Shown piece by piece: positions 8,836 to 17,607 of a stretch of 64,000 bases of DNA; within the stretch, counting starts at the first letter, position 1, and each line of letters opens with the position of its first letter. A program made the translations under genes and the position numbers. The notes beneath the pieces were generated by a model. That model saw only the letters and a list, made by a program, of their open reading frames with translations. It was not told where the DNA came from and made no database searches. The stretch comes from Yoonia maritima (GTDB lineage Bacteria; Pseudomonadota; Alphaproteobacteria; Rhodobacterales; Rhodobacteraceae): the NCBI RefSeq assembly GCF_002933395.1, contig NZ_PKFN01000008.1, positions 806,001-870,000 of the forward strand, written 5' to 3'.

Positions 8836-9681
8836 TTAGCGCCCGGGAATGACGCCGCGCTTTTCGCCTTTGCCTTCCCAGCTCTCGATCGCGGCTACGG
8901 CTTCTTCGGCGGTGTCGACGAAACGGAACAGTTCTAGGTCGTCAGCAGAAATCGTTCCCGCGTCAGCAAGCGCATCCCAGTTGATGATCTTTTCCCAGAA
9001 TTCTTTGCCAAACAGCAAGAAGGGCACCCGCGCCATACGCCCAGTTTGGATCAACGTCAGCGCCTCAAACATTTCGTCCAAGGTACCAAAACCACCGGGA
9101 AACACGCAAACTGCCGACGCACGCATCAGAAAATGCATCTTGCGGATCGCGAAATAGTGGAAGTTAAAGCACAGGTCAGGTGTCACATATTCATTTGGTG
9201 CCTGCTCGTGTGGCAAAACAATATTCAGGCCAATCGACTTTCCACCGGCCTCTTGCGCACCGCGGTTGCCCGCCTCCATCACGCCGGGGCCACCGCCAGT
9301 AACGATCACATCTTCGGTGCCGCCCGTTTTCAATGACCGTTCGGTCATGATGCGGGCAAATGTTTGTGCCTCGGCATAATACGCCGACAAATCAGACAGG
9401 GTTTGCGTCCGCGCCGAATCTTTGTTGGCAGGCGATGGAATGCGCGCACCACCGAACAACACGATGGTTGAAGCAATGCCTGCTTCGTTCATCAACATTT
9501 CAGGCTTTAGCAGCTCCAACTGTAAACGAACGGGGCGCAACTCTTCGCGGCACAGAAAGTCTTCGTCAGCAAATGCCAGCGCATAGGACGGAGCGCGCGT
9601 CTGTGGCGTATCCGGAATATGGCTCGCTGCTTCGCGGTCTTGTGAACTATGGCGGAGCGGATGGCGTCGGTCGTCTTTCAT
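8836..9681 (-). CDS. LOG-family protein (TIGR00730 type)
   Basis: A 281-residue member of the LOG/lysine decarboxylase-like family. The Rossmann-type core carries VTGGGPGVMEAGNRGA and CVFPGGFGTLDEMFEALTLIQ; the PGGxGTxxE motif binds nucleotide 5-prime-monophosphates. Characterised relatives cleave cytokinin riboside or other nucleotide monophosphates to base and ribose 5-phosphate. The first 80 residues are a longer, hydrophilic extension than in the short LOG proteins, as in the long bacterial subgroup. It may share a transcript with gntK. The exact nucleotide substrate is unknown. Confidence 0.88.
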   Translation of the reverse strand: MKDDRRHPLRHSSQDREAASHIPDTPQTRAPSYALAFADEDFLCREELRPVRLQLELLKPEMLMNEAGIASTIVLFGGARIPSPANKDSARTQTLSDLSAYYAEAQTFARIMTERSLKTGGTEDVIVTGGGPGVMEAGNRGAQEAGGKSIGLNIVLPHEQAPNEYVTPDLCFNFHYFAIRKMHFLMRASAVCVFPGGFGTLDEMFEALTLIQTGRMARVPFLLFGKEFWEKIINWDALADAGTISADDLELFRFVDTAEEAVAAIESWEGKGEKRGVIPGR

Positions 9682-9765
9682 ACTGCTTTTCCTCGCATTG
9701 CGCTTTTGGGCTTTTTCGGTCTATAGCCCATGACAACAAGTGACCAGAAAAAACCGGAGACACCG

Positions 9766-10593
9766 ATGTCCAACGCCGCCCTTGAGACCGCAATCGAAGC
9801 CGCGTGGGAAGCGCGCGACACTATTACGCCCGCCACAACTGGCGAAACCCGCGAAGCGATCGAAGACACGCTGAACGCGCTGGACAGCGGTGCCCTGCGG
9901 GTTGCTGAAAAACAGGACGACGGTAGCTGGCACGTGAACCAGTGGGCGAAAAAGGCTGTACTGCTTGGTTTCCGCATCAAGGACATGGAAGAACAGTCTG
10001 GTGGCCCGCAGGGCAGCGGCTGGTGGGACAAAGTTGATAGCAAATTCAAAGGTTGGGGCGACAATCAGTGGAAAGCTGCCGGTTTCCGCGCTGTTCCCAA
10101 TGCAGTTGTCCGCAAATCCGCATTCATCGCACCCGGCGTAGTACTGATGCCATCCTTTGTGAACCTTGGCGCATATGTCGGCGAAGGCACGATGGTCGAC
10201 ACTTGGGCGACTGTTGGGTCCTGCGCACAGATCGGTAAAAACGTGCACTTGTCCGGTGGCGTTGGTATCGGCGGCGTTCTTGAACCAATGCAGGCTGGCC
10301 CAACTATCATCGAAGACAACTGCTTTATCGGTGCACGTTCCGAAGTCGTCGAAGGCTGTATCGTCCGCGAAGGCGCAGTGCTGGGCATGGGCGTATTCAT
10401 CGGCCAATCCACGAAGATCGTTGATCGCGAAACTGGCGAAGTCATGTATGGCGAAGTACCACCCTACTCTGTTGTTGTGTCTGGTTCGATGCCATCAAAG
10501 AACGGCGTGAACCTATACTGTGCGGTCATCGTGAAACGTGTTGATGCAAAGACACGTTCCAAGACTGGCATCAACGAACTGCTGCGCGACTAA
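9766..10593 (+). CDS. dapD: Tetrahydrodipicolinate N-succinyltransferase
   Basis: Lysine and diaminopimelate biosynthesis: transfers succinyl from succinyl-CoA to 2,3,4,5-tetrahydrodipicolinate. The frame opens at 9730, but ATG 9766 with CCGGAG upstream gives [20 protein letters not shown], the usual beginning, and a 275-residue protein of normal length. An alpha-helical N-terminal domain is followed by left-handed beta-helix hexapeptide turns ([38 protein letters not shown]), then [18 protein letters not shown]. The next gene begins at the base after its stop, so the three downstream genes form one operon. Confidence 0.95.
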   Translation: MSNAALETAIEAAWEARDTITPATTGETREAIEDTLNALDSGALRVAEKQDDGSWHVNQWAKKAVLLGFRIKDMEEQSGGPQGSGWWDKVDSKFKGWGDNQWKAAGFRAVPNAVVRKSAFIAPGVVLMPSFVNLGAYVGEGTMVDTWATVGSCAQIGKNVHLSGGVGIGGVLEPMQAGPTIIEDNCFIGARSEVVEGCIVREGAVLGMGVFIGQSTKIVDRETGEVMYGEVPPYSVVVSGSMPSKNGVNLYCAVIVKRVDAKTRSKTGINELLRD

Positions 10594-10878
10594 ATGCTGA
10601 TCAGCCGAACGCTGGCGCGCAAGCGCATCGCCGCGGGGGAACGCCCCTCGCGTCGTGGCGCGTGGCTGCCAGTGCTGGCTGACACGATCATTATCGGTTT
10701 GGTGCTGGCCGCCCTTTGGCAGCCTGCACTGACCTTTATCTATGTCATGCAATTTTCGCTGATATGGACCATACTATTCTTGATGCTGGTCATCTATGTG
10801 CCTGCACAAATCGTGATTATCATTTCTTCCATGTGGGCCGTTAAATCCCGCTGGGAAGACGAGAAAGGCCCCGAATGA
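10594..10878 (+). CDS. Small membrane protein, unknown
   Basis: Ninety-four residues starting directly at the dapD stop (TAAATG). A basic N-terminal segment (RKRIAAGERPSRRGAW) is followed by two predicted membrane helices, around residues 27-46 and 49-77 (IWTILFLMLVIYVPAQIVIIISSMW), and a charged tail. No function is recognised. Tight coupling to dapD and a four-base overlap (ATGA) with the next gene make it likely to be real. Confidence 0.7.
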   Translation: MLISRTLARKRIAAGERPSRRGAWLPVLADTIIIGLVLAALWQPALTFIYVMQFSLIWTILFLMLVIYVPAQIVIIISSMWAVKSRWEDEKGPE

Positions 10879-11219
10879 CCAAGAAAGAAAGCCGTCAAAA
10901 GGTGTTTACCTTGCTGGTCGAAGTTGGCCGCAACGATAACGACGGCCTGCCCGAAGGGGCAACTGGTGCGGCCCTGATGTGCTATGCCAGCGGCATAGAC
11001 GAGGCAGAGGCGGTACGTGAGACCGTTGCGATCCTTAAGCAAGCCGACCTCGCGCCGCTGGACGTGTCTGGATACGGTACGCTTGAGGAACGGATCGCCG
11101 AAGGCCACGACATTGCTGACGATGAAAAAGAACTGATGCAGCGCGCGCTAGAAGAAAACAGCGTCATCGTTGCACAGATGACCCCATTCTTCGAAGGCGA
11201 TGATGGCACCCGCCACTAA
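10875..11219 (+). CDS. Conserved-looking hypothetical protein
   Basis: A 114-residue, acidic, soluble protein without signal or membrane segments. It contains an alternating strand-helix pattern (KVFTLLVEVGRNDNDGLPEG, then AVRETVAILKQADLAPLDVS) and an acidic tail ending FFEGDDGTRH. It overlaps the previous gene by ATGA and is the last gene of the dapD operon. I do not recognise a family. Confidence 0.7.
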   Translation: MTKKESRQKVFTLLVEVGRNDNDGLPEGATGAALMCYASGIDEAEAVRETVAILKQADLAPLDVSGYGTLEERIAEGHDIADDEKELMQRALEENSVIVAQMTPFFEGDDGTRH

Positions 11220-11222
11220 CAG

Positions 11223-12278
11223 CTAGTTTGACGTTCCAAACCATTTGCGGTGGATAGAATCGTAAGTGCCATCTTCGCGTAGGCGCAGCAAACTTTGATT
11301 GATCGGTTCGGCCAATTGCGAACCAGACTGCAAGGCGATCCCATAGTTTTCCGGAACGAACAACTTTCCAACGACGCGAGCACGTCCCCTACCGTCGTTT
11401 GCGGCATAATAGGCTAAGATCGGTGCATCAAACACCACCACATCAACATCATCGCTCTCGAATGCTGCGATCAATTCTTGAGGGTTCGCATAACCTGCAA
11501 AATTAAGATCCCTCCGCTCCAAAAAGCCCGCAGCAGTAGATCCATCAACAGTGCCAATCGTTTTATCGTATAGGTCGCCAATGTTTGTGACCTGTGACTG
11601 GATCGCATCAACGGTCAAGACCGCCGTAATACGCGCAACAAAGATCGATACGACAAACAGTGACGAAATCACCATAAAGACACCAAAAACACGGCCCAAC
11701 GGGGACCTTGGCTGGCGCTCTTCGAATCCGCCATTAACCACCAAGTTTAAGGCCCACCAAAACGCCGGAAACATGGCCTCGCGGGCGGTTAGATCAAAAT
11801 AATCCTGATAGCGACGTTCGAAATGCCACATCAGCATACCGCCCCCGAACAAGATTGCGAACGCGGCTGCAATAGCAAGTAACAGATCAGACGATAATAC
11901 CGCGCTCCAGATAGAGACTGTACCGCCGTCCATGGGTGCCATAATTTGCAAACCTGATTCAAAAATGGGTTGCGAAAAATCCATCACGGCTTCGCGGCTT
12001 GAAGTGATGGAAATATTTGCAACTGCTGCGTCGGCTTCTCCTGCGCTAACGGCGTCTAACATTTCGGCAAAACTATCTATGCGCACAATATCGTAGGACC
12101 ACCCCAAATCCTCAGCGACCTTAGCCCATAAATCCATGGAAAACCCAGTCTCTGCCCCGCGTTCAGACATCGAGAACGGCTCTCGGGTGACCGTCATGAT
12201 TTTTAGATCCTGCGCCCAACTTACCGCTGGTGTAGCTAATAGAAAAAACAGCGCTAACATGCGGAATATAGAAATCAT
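11223..12278 (-). CDS. Glutamate-receptor-like channel / binding-domain protein
   Basis: A 351-residue protein built like the prokaryotic ionotropic glutamate receptor GluR0. After a signal peptide (cleaved near WAQ, residue 22) comes binding lobe 1 (IMTVTREPFSMSERG ... NISITSSREAVMDFS). A channel-like insertion follows at about 120-220: helix LLLAIAAAFAILFGGGMLMW, a pore-loop-like FPAFWWALNLV, and helix VFGVFMVISSLFVVSIFVAR. Lobe 2 ends the protein. In potassium-type members the pore loop is followed by TVGYGD; here that position reads NGGFEERQP, so the selectivity filter is absent or changed. It may be a ligand-gated channel with other ion preference or a sensor. It stands alone and converges on the dapD operon. 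Confidence 0.75.
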   Translation of the reverse strand: MISIFRMLALFFLLATPAVSWAQDLKIMTVTREPFSMSERGAETGFSMDLWAKVAEDLGWSYDIVRIDSFAEMLDAVSAGEADAAVANISITSSREAVMDFSQPIFESGLQIMAPMDGGTVSIWSAVLSSDLLLAIAAAFAILFGGGMLMWHFERRYQDYFDLTAREAMFPAFWWALNLVVNGGFEERQPRSPLGRVFGVFMVISSLFVVSIFVARITAVLTVDAIQSQVTNIGDLYDKTIGTVDGSTAAGFLERRDLNFAGYANPQELIAAFESDDVDVVVFDAPILAYYAANDGRGRARVVGKLFVPENYGIALQSGSQLAEPINQSLLRLREDGTYDSIHRKWFGTSN

Positions 12279-12485
12279 GATGTCCCCTTTATCTGATTTT
12301 CATATGGCACAGGCCAGCGCGCTGTTTCAATCACGGATCAAAGCTAACGCTCAGACAATTGCAAAAATATTTTAATCCGCAACGAAATAGAACAAAATCA
12401 AAGATATTAGAGCGAAAATCATGAAGCGTCACAACACGTGTTTGCGAGTCAACATGAAACGGTTAACCTGTCGGTAGTCAGCTAT

Positions 12486-12944
12486 ATGGACAACAAAATG
12501 TTTGAACATCTTATCGCTCTTTTTCGCAATCACGGTGACCCAGCGTATACCACCCCGCTTCCACAAGCTGATGCGAGACATGCAATGGGTGCGTTGATGG
12601 TGCGCGCCGCCAAAGCGGACCAGACTTATCTGTTCGAAGAAATAAACATGATCGATAAAGTGCTGGCTGAACGGAACGGGTTAAATCCGGTAGAAGCGGC
12701 GCAAATGCGGGCAGCCTGCGAAAACTTGGAAAGAGAAATGCCCGCAACCGAAGCAATTGCCAGCATATTAAAAGACGCCATTAGCGCCGATGAAAAAGAA
12801 GCCACCTTGCTTGCACTTTGGCGCGTGGTCTTTGCAGATGGCGTCAAGCACGAGCAAGAAGACCTCGTTTTACACCAAATCGAAGACGTTCTTGGCGTCG
12901 CTGCTGACCGCGCCAAACAGCTGCAAATGCAATCGATGCAATAG
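12486..12944 (+). CDS. TerB-family protein
   Basis: About 152 residues, all-helical, with the TerB/TerB-like pattern of acidic helices: LMVRAAKADQTYLFEEINMI early and LLALWRVVFADGVKHEQEDL late. The DG or D-acid pairs are the usual metal-binding spots. TerB-like proteins occur near tellurite-resistance and stress genes; no other ter gene is nearby, so no function can be claimed. The open frame reaches back to a GTG at 12438. I chose ATG 12486; ATG 12498 (MFEHLIALF) is equally plausible because no strong ribosome site separates them. Confidence 0.75.
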   Translation: MDNKMFEHLIALFRNHGDPAYTTPLPQADARHAMGALMVRAAKADQTYLFEEINMIDKVLAERNGLNPVEAAQMRAACENLEREMPATEAIASILKDAISADEKEATLLALWRVVFADGVKHEQEDLVLHQIEDVLGVAADRAKQLQMQSMQ

Positions 12945-12962
12945 CATCCTTGGGCATCCAAC

Positions 12963-14039
12963 CTACAGCAGGTGTCCTGACTTCGCTGCCTTGGTCGCAA
13001 GATACGCATGGTTGTGTTCGTTTTCGCCAACTTTCAGTGGCACCCGCTCCGTCACATGGACCCCACAGCTTTCCATACGCGCGACCTTGGCTGGGTTATT
13101 GGTGAGCAACCGTGCCCGAGAAAACCCCATCCGCTTTAGAATTTCCGCACCAATCCGAAAATCACGCTCGTCATCCTCAAACCCAAGGCGATGGTTGGCT
13201 TCGACGGTATCGAAACCTTGATCTTGTAAGGAATACGCCCGCATTTTATTGGCAAGCCCTATGCCACGACCTTCTTGGTTCAAGTATAATAGAACGCCTG
13301 CCCCTTCGGCCCCCATCTGCGCCAAGGCACCGCGTAACTGCGGGCCGCAGTCGCACTTAAGCGATCCCAGCAGATCACCCGTAAAACACGCTGAATGCAG
13401 TCGCGACAGTACAGGTTTTGCGCGGTCTGGCTGACCGATCTCAACCGCGTAATGTTCCTCGGCTCCGTCATCGGGACGGAAGATATGCAAACGACCTGCT
13501 TCGGACACTTCTAGCGGCAAACGCGCGCTGATGATTGGGTTAAGGGGGCTTAACCCATCATCCACCGCAGCATCCGCTGGAATGAGTGTAAGGTTGTGGC
13601 CCGCGGCAAACCCAGTTGCGTCATCAACCAGAAGAACCACAGCAGCAGGCAGTAGCCGTGCCGCTTTTGTCAGGGCGATAGCGGCGCGATGCAAATCCGC
13701 AGGCCCGTCACGTTGTGTTTGCAGCGGGCCCTTCATTGGCGCACGTAAATCATCTGCGGGGTCAGCAACAGACCGTACCCAAGTCAGACTAACATCACGA
13801 GGCAAAGTGATCCGCGCGATGTCACCATCATAAGCACGTGCTTTCAAAGTATCAGCGCGCCAGCTGGTGACAGCCAACACTGGATCACCGCCCAGACCAC
13901 GTAGATGTGCAAGCCGGACGGCGTCTAGCGTCTCTGCAGCCAAGACAACCGCGCCACCATCCAAGACAACAGGCACCCCCATCCGCAGATCAGCCCGCGC
14001 ACGCGCCAGTCGTTCTGTAATATCCGGAGAAAATCCCAT
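12963..14039 (-). CDS. ribA: GTP cyclohydrolase II
   Basis: First step of riboflavin synthesis: opens GTP to diaminohydroxyribosylaminopyrimidine phosphate. The C-terminal half is a full RibA domain: zinc cysteines in ACFTGDLLGSLKCDCGPQL with the same 11/2 spacing as E. coli C54, C65 and C67, then YLNQEGRGIGLANKMRAYSL and LLTNNPAKV. The first 150 residues are unusual: they keep a shape reminiscent of the RibB (DHBP synthase) domain but without its acidic catalytic motifs, so it looks like a degenerate RibBA. ATG 14039 (MGFSPDITERL) follows GGGGCAGGG; the frame extends to 14114, which adds an unlikely 25 residues. The product is 358 residues. Confidence 0.88.
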   Translation of the reverse strand: MGFSPDITERLARARADLRMGVPVVLDGGAVVLAAETLDAVRLAHLRGLGGDPVLAVTSWRADTLKARAYDGDIARITLPRDVSLTWVRSVADPADDLRAPMKGPLQTQRDGPADLHRAAIALTKAARLLPAAVVLLVDDATGFAAGHNLTLIPADAAVDDGLSPLNPIISARLPLEVSEAGRLHIFRPDDGAEEHYAVEIGQPDRAKPVLSRLHSACFTGDLLGSLKCDCGPQLRGALAQMGAEGAGVLLYLNQEGRGIGLANKMRAYSLQDQGFDTVEANHRLGFEDDERDFRIGAEILKRMGFSRARLLTNNPAKVARMESCGVHVTERVPLKVGENEHNHAYLATKAAKSGHLL

Positions 14040-14196
14040 GCGCCCTGCCCCTGTATTTGTTACAAACCGATACCCTGTTTTGAAGCAAAGTGAAACATTT
14101 GCACGATTAATCACACGAGCGTGTGAAAGTTTGACGGAAATCCTTGTCCTGCCCGTATCAAAGACACATTTCTAGTGAGTAACGAAGGAGGCTGTC

Positions 14197-14883
14197 ATGG
14201 GACAACTCAAGAAAATTTTGCTGGTCGACGATGATGACGACCTGCGCGAGGCGCTGGGTGAACAGCTGCTGATGACCGAAGACTTTGATGTGTTCGAGGC
14301 CGATGACGGCGCGAGCGCAATGGTGAAAGCCAAAGAGGGTCTTTACGATCTTATGATTCTGGACGTTGGATTGCCCGACACCGACGGACGTGAATTGTGC
14401 CGCGTCATGCGAAAGCAGGGCGTGAAATGCCCGATTCTCATGCTGACGGCACAGGATAGTGACGCTGACACAATTCTAGGCCTTGATGCGGGCGCGAACG
14501 ATTATGTCAGCAAGCCATTTAAGTTTCCCGTTCTGCTTGCACGCATCCGCAGCCAACTACGCGCGCACGAACAATCTGAAGATGCGATTTTCCAGCTTGG
14601 ACCTTATACGTTTAAGCCTGCGCAAAAAATGCTGATAACAGAAGACGATAAGAAGGTTCGACTTACCGAGAAAGAGACGAATATTCTTAAATTCCTCTAT
14701 CGCTCAACCGAGGGCGTAGTCGCCAGAGACATCCTATTGCATGAGGTATGGGGCTATAATGCGGGTGTTACGACGCACACATTAGAGACACATATTTACC
14801 GTCTTCGCCAAAAAATTGAACCAGATCCGTCCAATGCTCGCCTTCTTGTGACCGAATCTGGGGGCTATAGATTAGTTGCATAG
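14197..14883 (+). CDS. OmpR-type response regulator, CenR-like
   Basis: A 228-residue two-component regulator. The receiver domain has the acid pocket at D11-D13, phosphoacceptor Asp56 (LMILDVGLPD) and Lys in NDYVSKPFKFP. The winged-helix domain contains RLTEKETNILKFLYR and TLETHIYRLRQKIEPDPSNA. The ending TESGGYRLVA and the very conserved style recall CenR, the cell-envelope regulator of alphaproteobacteria; this identity is from memory and needs a tree. No kinase gene is adjacent. The ATG is preceded by GAAGGAGG. Confidence 0.9.
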   Translation: MGQLKKILLVDDDDDLREALGEQLLMTEDFDVFEADDGASAMVKAKEGLYDLMILDVGLPDTDGRELCRVMRKQGVKCPILMLTAQDSDADTILGLDAGANDYVSKPFKFPVLLARIRSQLRAHEQSEDAIFQLGPYTFKPAQKMLITEDDKKVRLTEKETNILKFLYRSTEGVVARDILLHEVWGYNAGVTTHTLETHIYRLRQKIEPDPSNARLLVTESGGYRLVA

Positions 14884-15208
14884 TACTCCAACCCGGTAGT
14901 TTGGTTCTCCTCCCTCCCCAAGCTATCGGGCCCAAGAACACCGCCGGTGATCGGGTCTAATCACCACCTCCCTGTTGGACTTGCCGGGCCTCGTGCCCGG
15001 CATTTTTTTAAACTGAACCGCTTGATTTTGTGCGTGCGCTGCGTCATTTCGTATAATCTGAAAAATGTAAGGCCGGTTCGGTTATCCCGGTCATCGCCTC
15101 CGCGAGATTTAGTCGTTGTTTCGAACCCACAGCAGATCACCCCACACGTGGGGCTGCTGTGATGCCGTTTTTAACGCGCAGCGCCCTACTTTGCATTGCG
15201 GAGAGAAC
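14884..15208. other. Intergenic stretch with terminator and second hairpin
   Basis: No gene is seen. It holds the terminator of the response regulator (14982-15009) and, closer to the next gene, a separate stem-loop (15128-15161): arms CACAGCAG and CTGCTGTG outside, CCCCAC and GTGGGG inside, with a four-base bulge. A TTTTT run begins 7 bases after the second stem. That second hairpin could be a further terminator or a leader element of the small membrane gene at 15209. Confidence 0.5.
14982..15009 (+). terminator. Rho-independent terminator
   Basis: Perfect arms TGCCGGGC and GCCCGGCA around the loop CTCGT, followed directly by seven T. It ends the transcript of the CenR-like regulator. Confidence 0.9.
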
Positions 15209-15442
15209 ATGCAAAACAAAAAAGAACTTATCCTCGCCCAGATTTTCATTTCCGTCATGATGGCGTTTTTGATGACTGGTATATTTAGCTTCATACAACT
15301 GGGCGCGACGACTGATTGGTTATCCCGTTGGCCAAAGTCATTTGTGATGGCTTGGCCCATTGCGTTTGTATTGTCACTGATTGTTGGGCCACTCGCATTT
15401 AAACTGGCGGCAATTGTCACGCGGCAAAAACAGCCCACATGA
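15209..15442 (+). CDS. Small membrane protein, DUF2798-like
   Basis: A 77-residue protein with two membrane helices (about 8-30 and 46-68), separated by TTDWLSRWPKSFVMAWPIAF. The pattern of an N-terminal helix with F-M-T-x-x-x-F and the W-x-x-W-x-x-S-F-x-x-A-W-P linker matches the DUF2798 family of short integral membrane proteins, whose function is unknown. ATG 15209 with GCGGAGAGA upstream is preferred over the open frame start at 15116. Confidence 0.75.
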   Translation: MQNKKELILAQIFISVMMAFLMTGIFSFIQLGATTDWLSRWPKSFVMAWPIAFVLSLIVGPLAFKLAAIVTRQKQPT

Positions 15443-15474
15443 CTTTGTTGGCGGGCAATACGCCCGCCAATAAC

Positions 15475-16596
15475 CTAGCCCAACGCCTGCTCCCAATCGG
15501 CAATCAAATCCCCGATATCTTCGATCCCGACTGAAACCCGGATCAAGTTTTCGGGGATGCCTGTGTGCGGCTCGATTGTGTGGCGATGTTCAACTAGGCT
15601 TTCGACCCCGCCTAATGAAGTCGCCCGCAAGAACAACTTCAGATTACCAACAACGCGCAGCGCGTCTTCCTTGCTGCCCTTGACCAAAACTGACAAGAGG
15701 CCGCCAAACCCACCGGTCATTTGCCGTTTCGCAATGTCGTGGCCCGGATGATGCGGCAAGCCGGGGTAAAAGACATCGGCGACCTTAGGATGAGCCATCA
15801 GATGTTCTGCCAGCATCTGCGCATTTTGCGTCATACGTTCGACCCGCAGCGGCAATGTCCGCATTGCACGCGTCAGCAACCATGCCTCGAACGGCCCCAA
15901 AATCGCGCCAGCGCCTTTGCGGTCTGCACGGATATCACCCCAAATCTTCGCCTCAGGTTTACCAGTAGACAAAACCCCCGCCAAAACATCCGAATGCCCG
16001 TTGATCCCTTTGGTCGCGGAATGCATCACGATATCAGCGCCAAGAGCCAAAGGCTGCATCAAGATCGGCGTCGCCGCAGTCGCATCGACCACAAGTGTCG
16101 CGTCAGTCGCGTCAGCCAAGGCTTGGATATCGACGGTTTTGAGCCAAGGGTTTGATGGCGTCTCGACGAACACCAATGTCGCACCATGGGTGTTACAGGC
16201 AGTTGCCAAGTCGGGCACGTCCACCTCAACCAATGTGATATCACGGCGCGTACAGAAATCACGTATCCACGCGGTTGTCCCCCAATATATACCAGATTGA
16301 ATAACTGCCGTTGCGCCATTGGGCAGGGTCCGAAACACCGCTGCAATCGCGGCCATACCAGACGGAAACAGCAACGTATCAGCTGCGCCCTCAAGTCGCT
16401 GCAGCACGGCCTCGGCCTGACGCAGGTTATCGGAATTATCGCGCGAATAGATGTTATCGGGACGGATAAGGTCGTAATTTTCGTCACGCATAAACGTGGT
16501 CGAAGGCTGCAACGCAGGCACAACGCCACCTGACTGTGGATCAATTGCGCCAGCGGCGTGTGCAGCAATGGTAGCGGGTTTCAGGTTTCTGGTCAT
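15475..16596 (-). CDS. Trans-sulfuration PLP enzyme (cystathionine lyase/synthase type)
   Basis: A 373-residue Cys/Met-metabolism PLP enzyme, fold type I. Substrate and cofactor signs: PALQPSTTF, NIYSRDNSDNLRQAE, FPSGMAAI, the PLP aspartate in LVVDATAATP, the Schiff-base Lys in MHSATKGINGHSD, and LRATSLGGVESLVEHR near the end. The family includes cystathionine gamma-synthase, beta- and gamma-lyases and methionine gamma-lyase; sequence alone does not decide. ATG 16596 has GAAGGA seven bases upstream and is preferred to 16650. A strong stem-loop (16607-16642) overlaps the first bases of that ribosome site. It lies 60 bases downstream of serB in the same direction. Confidence 0.85.
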   Translation of the reverse strand: MTRNLKPATIAAHAAGAIDPQSGGVVPALQPSTTFMRDENYDLIRPDNIYSRDNSDNLRQAEAVLQRLEGAADTLLFPSGMAAIAAVFRTLPNGATAVIQSGIYWGTTAWIRDFCTRRDITLVEVDVPDLATACNTHGATLVFVETPSNPWLKTVDIQALADATDATLVVDATAATPILMQPLALGADIVMHSATKGINGHSDVLAGVLSTGKPEAKIWGDIRADRKGAGAILGPFEAWLLTRAMRTLPLRVERMTQNAQMLAEHLMAHPKVADVFYPGLPHHPGHDIAKRQMTGGFGGLLSVLVKGSKEDALRVVGNLKLFLRATSLGGVESLVEHRHTIEPHTGIPENLIRVSVGIEDIGDLIADWEQALG

Positions 16597-16606
16597 TTGC
16601 GCATCC

Positions 16607-16642
16607 TTCGGTGTCTTGCGCATGTCATGCAAGATCACCGAA
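16607..16642 (-). promoter_or_regulatory. Leader stem-loop touching the ribosome site
   Basis: On the minus strand the arms TTCGGTG-(A)-TCTTGC and GCAAGA-CACCGAA form a 13-pair stem with one bulged A and a nine-base loop. The last three paired bases (GAA) are the first half of the GAAGGA ribosome site of the PLP enzyme. It has no T-run, so it is not a classic terminator for serB. It could tune translation of the sulfur gene. Confidence 0.5.
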
Positions 16643-16656
16643 AAATGCAAGCAAGA

Positions 16657-17532
16657 TCAGGTCACAAATTGATCGCGCGCGTATCCTTGAATGAACAAAA
16701 GCGCAGTCAGGTCGCCATAGTTTACCCGCACGCTACATTCTTTTTGCACGCTAGGTTTCGCATGAAGTGCAACGCCAGTGCCTGCGCGGGTCAACATCCC
16801 AAGGTCATTCGCGCCGTCGCCGACGGCCAGAACGTCGGCTTCTGAAATGTTCAGCTTTGACGTGATTTCTTCCAGCGCGGTGACTTTGGCGGCTTTACCC
16901 AGAATGGGCAGTCCCGGTGCGCCGGTCAGCTTGCCGTCTTCAACCAACAACGTGTTGGCACGGTTTTCGTCAAACCCCAGTGTGTCAGCGATTCGCGCAG
17001 TGAAGGCGGTGAACCCACCGGAAACCAGCGCAGCATATCCGCCATTCGCCTTCATCGTACTGACCAATTCATGGCCACCAGGCATCAGCGTGATCCGTTC
17101 ATCCAGCACCTTTTCAATCACAGATTCAGGTAGACCCTTGAGCAGACCAACCCGCTCTGTTAGCGCCGCATTAAAGTCCAATTCACCGTTCATCGCACGT
17201 GCTGTAATATCAGCCACCCATGGCCCTACGCCTGCTTCGGCGGCGAGTTCGTCGATGCATTCTTGGCGGATCATCGTACTGTCCATATCTGCCAGCAACA
17301 TCTTTTTACGACGATTTTCAGTCGGTTGCGCGATTAGATCGACACCGCTCTTTTGCAGATCGGCCCACACATCCCAGCGGTTGTCTGGCATCTGTGGCAC
17401 GGCAAATTCTGCGGCCTCATCAATGGCTAGCCAGACAGCATCACCGCCGCCCCAAGCATTGCGTAGGCTATCGACAAGCGCCAAATCAAGTGTCCGTTCC
17501 GTGGGGTTCGTCAATAATGTGACCGTGAACAT
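16657..17532 (-). CDS. serB: Phosphoserine phosphatase
   Basis: Last step of serine synthesis: hydrolyses L-3-phosphoserine. HAD-superfamily signatures are intact: DMDST with nucleophile Asp82 and acid Asp84, the SGGFTAF serine motif, and AVGDGANDLGML for magnesium. A 70-residue N-terminal domain precedes the core, as in the long SerB form; 291 residues is normal. ATG 17532 (MFTVTLLTNP) has an ATAGGAAA ribosome site; the frame runs on to 17871 but that part overlaps the serC leader and serC itself. It is divergent from serC, so the three serine genes are clustered. Confidence 0.93.
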   Translation of the reverse strand: MFTVTLLTNPTERTLDLALVDSLRNAWGGGDAVWLAIDEAAEFAVPQMPDNRWDVWADLQKSGVDLIAQPTENRRKKMLLADMDSTMIRQECIDELAAEAGVGPWVADITARAMNGELDFNAALTERVGLLKGLPESVIEKVLDERITLMPGGHELVSTMKANGGYAALVSGGFTAFTARIADTLGFDENRANTLLVEDGKLTGAPGLPILGKAAKVTALEEITSKLNISEADVLAVGDGANDLGMLTRAGTGVALHAKPSVQKECSVRVNYGDLTALLFIQGYARDQFVT

Positions 17533-17607
17533 AGGTTTCCTATCCGCGTCAAAGGGTGTCGCAAAAAGCGGCTCATGTGGCGGTCTAGCGCCATTTTGTC
17601 TGTTGTG

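Noticed and set aside
9721-10407. Long leftward open frame (228 codons) opposite dapD
   Set aside because: It is antisense to a certain dapD gene, has no ribosome site and reads as low-complexity residues; codon bias of dapD explains it.
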